From Adiantum capillus-veneris (lineage: Eukaryota > Streptophyta > Polypodiopsida > Polypodiales > Pteridaceae), in the NCBI GenBank assembly GCA_014529385.2, contig CM043969.1, positions 68,351,676 through 68,415,675 on the forward strand: a stretch of DNA of 64,000 nt, written 5' to 3'. The translations under genes were made by a program, and so were the position numbers. The notes under the pieces are model-generated. The model saw only the letters and a program-made list of their open reading frames with translations. It was not told the DNA's origin and did not search any database. Below are positions 63,316 through 64,000 of this stretch, in pieces (position 1 is the stretch's first letter; each line of letters opens with the position of its first letter).

Positions 63316-63430
63316 TAACTATGCCTAAAAAGACATACTTACAAAAATATGCCAGTGAGCTTCAACGTGTTGGTCTTCCTCTTTGTACTGGGCTGCAGCC
63401 CCCGATGCTCCATCCCTACACATGTCATAA

Positions 63431-63470
63431 GTGGTCGAGGCTTAGTGATAACTAAGCCTCGCATGACCAC
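63431..63470. repeat. imperfect hairpin
   Basis: GAGGCTTAGT pairs with ACTAAGCCTC across a short loop, extended by GTGGTC with GACCAC across a small bulge. Confidence 0.7.
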
Positions 63471-63535
63471 CACCTTAATGTGAGTGATAAGTTAATAAGC
63501 CAAAAAAGAACATCATAAATCTTACTAGTACGGTC

Positions 63536-63552
63536 GGCCGCCTTCGGCGGCC
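63536..63552. repeat. GC hairpin with TTC loop
   Basis: GGCCGCC TTC GGCGGCC, perfect 7-bp GC stem, standing out in AT-rich surroundings and followed by a CT-rich run. Its role is unknown. Confidence 0.75.
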
Positions 63553-64000
63553 TCTCTCTCTTCCTCTCTCTCCCTCTTTATCGCATACAAAGGGGTTTCT
63601 TTTAGTTTTGGACTTTAGCCTTCAGGTCACAGATTGCGACACGTGTAAAAGGCTCCCCCTTCCGCCATATTATGTTAGTAGATATGCATATGATATTATT
63701 CCATTGATATTATTCCATTACTTATCTTTCCATTTCCATTAAAATTCCATGTCAATACTCGAAAGCTTCTTTTGTTTACTTTGTCAATTGATGCTTCTTT
63801 CATTTCATAGCTTTCGAAGACTTGAATTTCCTTTTATTTTATTCTTTTGGAATGGCACTGCGTACCTTCACATTGTTTTAGTAGGAAATTGGAATTGCTA
63901 ATATTACTCCTCTTTCAATTTTTATAACATGAGTTTTCTGTTTGGCCTTAGGATCCATATGGATGAAGGTAGTTTTTATATGGATGAAGGTTTGGATGAA
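63553..64000. other. unassigned AT-rich DNA at the right edge
   Basis: No gene or transposon recognised. Contains short direct repeats (GATATTATTCCATT at 63692 and 63705; GGATGAAGGT at the very end). Confidence 0.5.

Overview
The window looks like nuclear DNA of a land plant with a large, retrotransposon-dominated genome. Nearly everything I can identify is LTR retrotransposon: Ty1/copia and Ty3/gypsy, including chromodomain-bearing chromoviruses, with plant-type primer sites complementary to initiator Met tRNA. There is also a LINE scrap, a possible CACTA end and long CT/CA microsatellites. A fern, lycophyte or gymnosperm would fit the element types, but this is only an impression. I found no complete host gene, no rRNA or tRNA gene and no CRISPR array.

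Layout. (1) 1-1811: 5' half of copia element A (minus strand), with an undamaged gag-protease frame that runs off the left edge. (2) 1812-3752: unassigned DNA with one unrecognised reading frame (3377-3742) and a loopless 42-bp-arm palindrome. (3) 3758-38813: a four-deep nest. The outermost element D (gypsy, minus) is bounded by a perfect 5-bp duplication TCCTC. It lacks pol but carries a third-type ORF (ORF3) and an unfamiliar plus-strand coding fragment. Element C (gypsy, minus, 5223-35178) sits inside D's ORF3. Element B (gypsy, minus, 7085-16234) sits inside C's own downstream ORF. A copia element (plus, 16235-20092) sits four bases from the end of B's LTR and has lost its 3' end together with that junction. 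(4) 38819-41240: unassigned DNA with a decayed gypsy RT/RNase H piece. (5) 41241-62002: a second nest of three chromoviruses of one family. F (plus) has a 3' LTR split by G (minus), which landed in F's CA microsatellite. G's 5' LTR is in turn split by H (minus). (6) 62003-64000: LINE zinc-binding domain fragment, microsatellites and a possible CACTA terminus.

The most unusual biology is in C. Its gag-pol is followed, after a single in-frame UGA, by a second retropepsin-like domain (LDSGAQAN ... LLGQPW) with spaced W-[VI]-x-x motifs. Its integrase has two copies of the HHCC zinc module. Two arrays of a 24-28 bp perfect or near-perfect palindrome (core CATCCTACGCGTAGGATG) precede its two coding blocks: one lies in the 1.8-kb leader before gag, the other before the downstream ORF. 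In the second array four palindromes are centred exactly 285 bp apart, within repeat units that have otherwise diverged strongly. B and D share a separate uncharacterised ORF3 whose protein motifs are still alignable.

Most frames are broken by stops and shifts, so B, C, D, F, G and H look immobile. Copia A is the only element whose visible coding part is undamaged.
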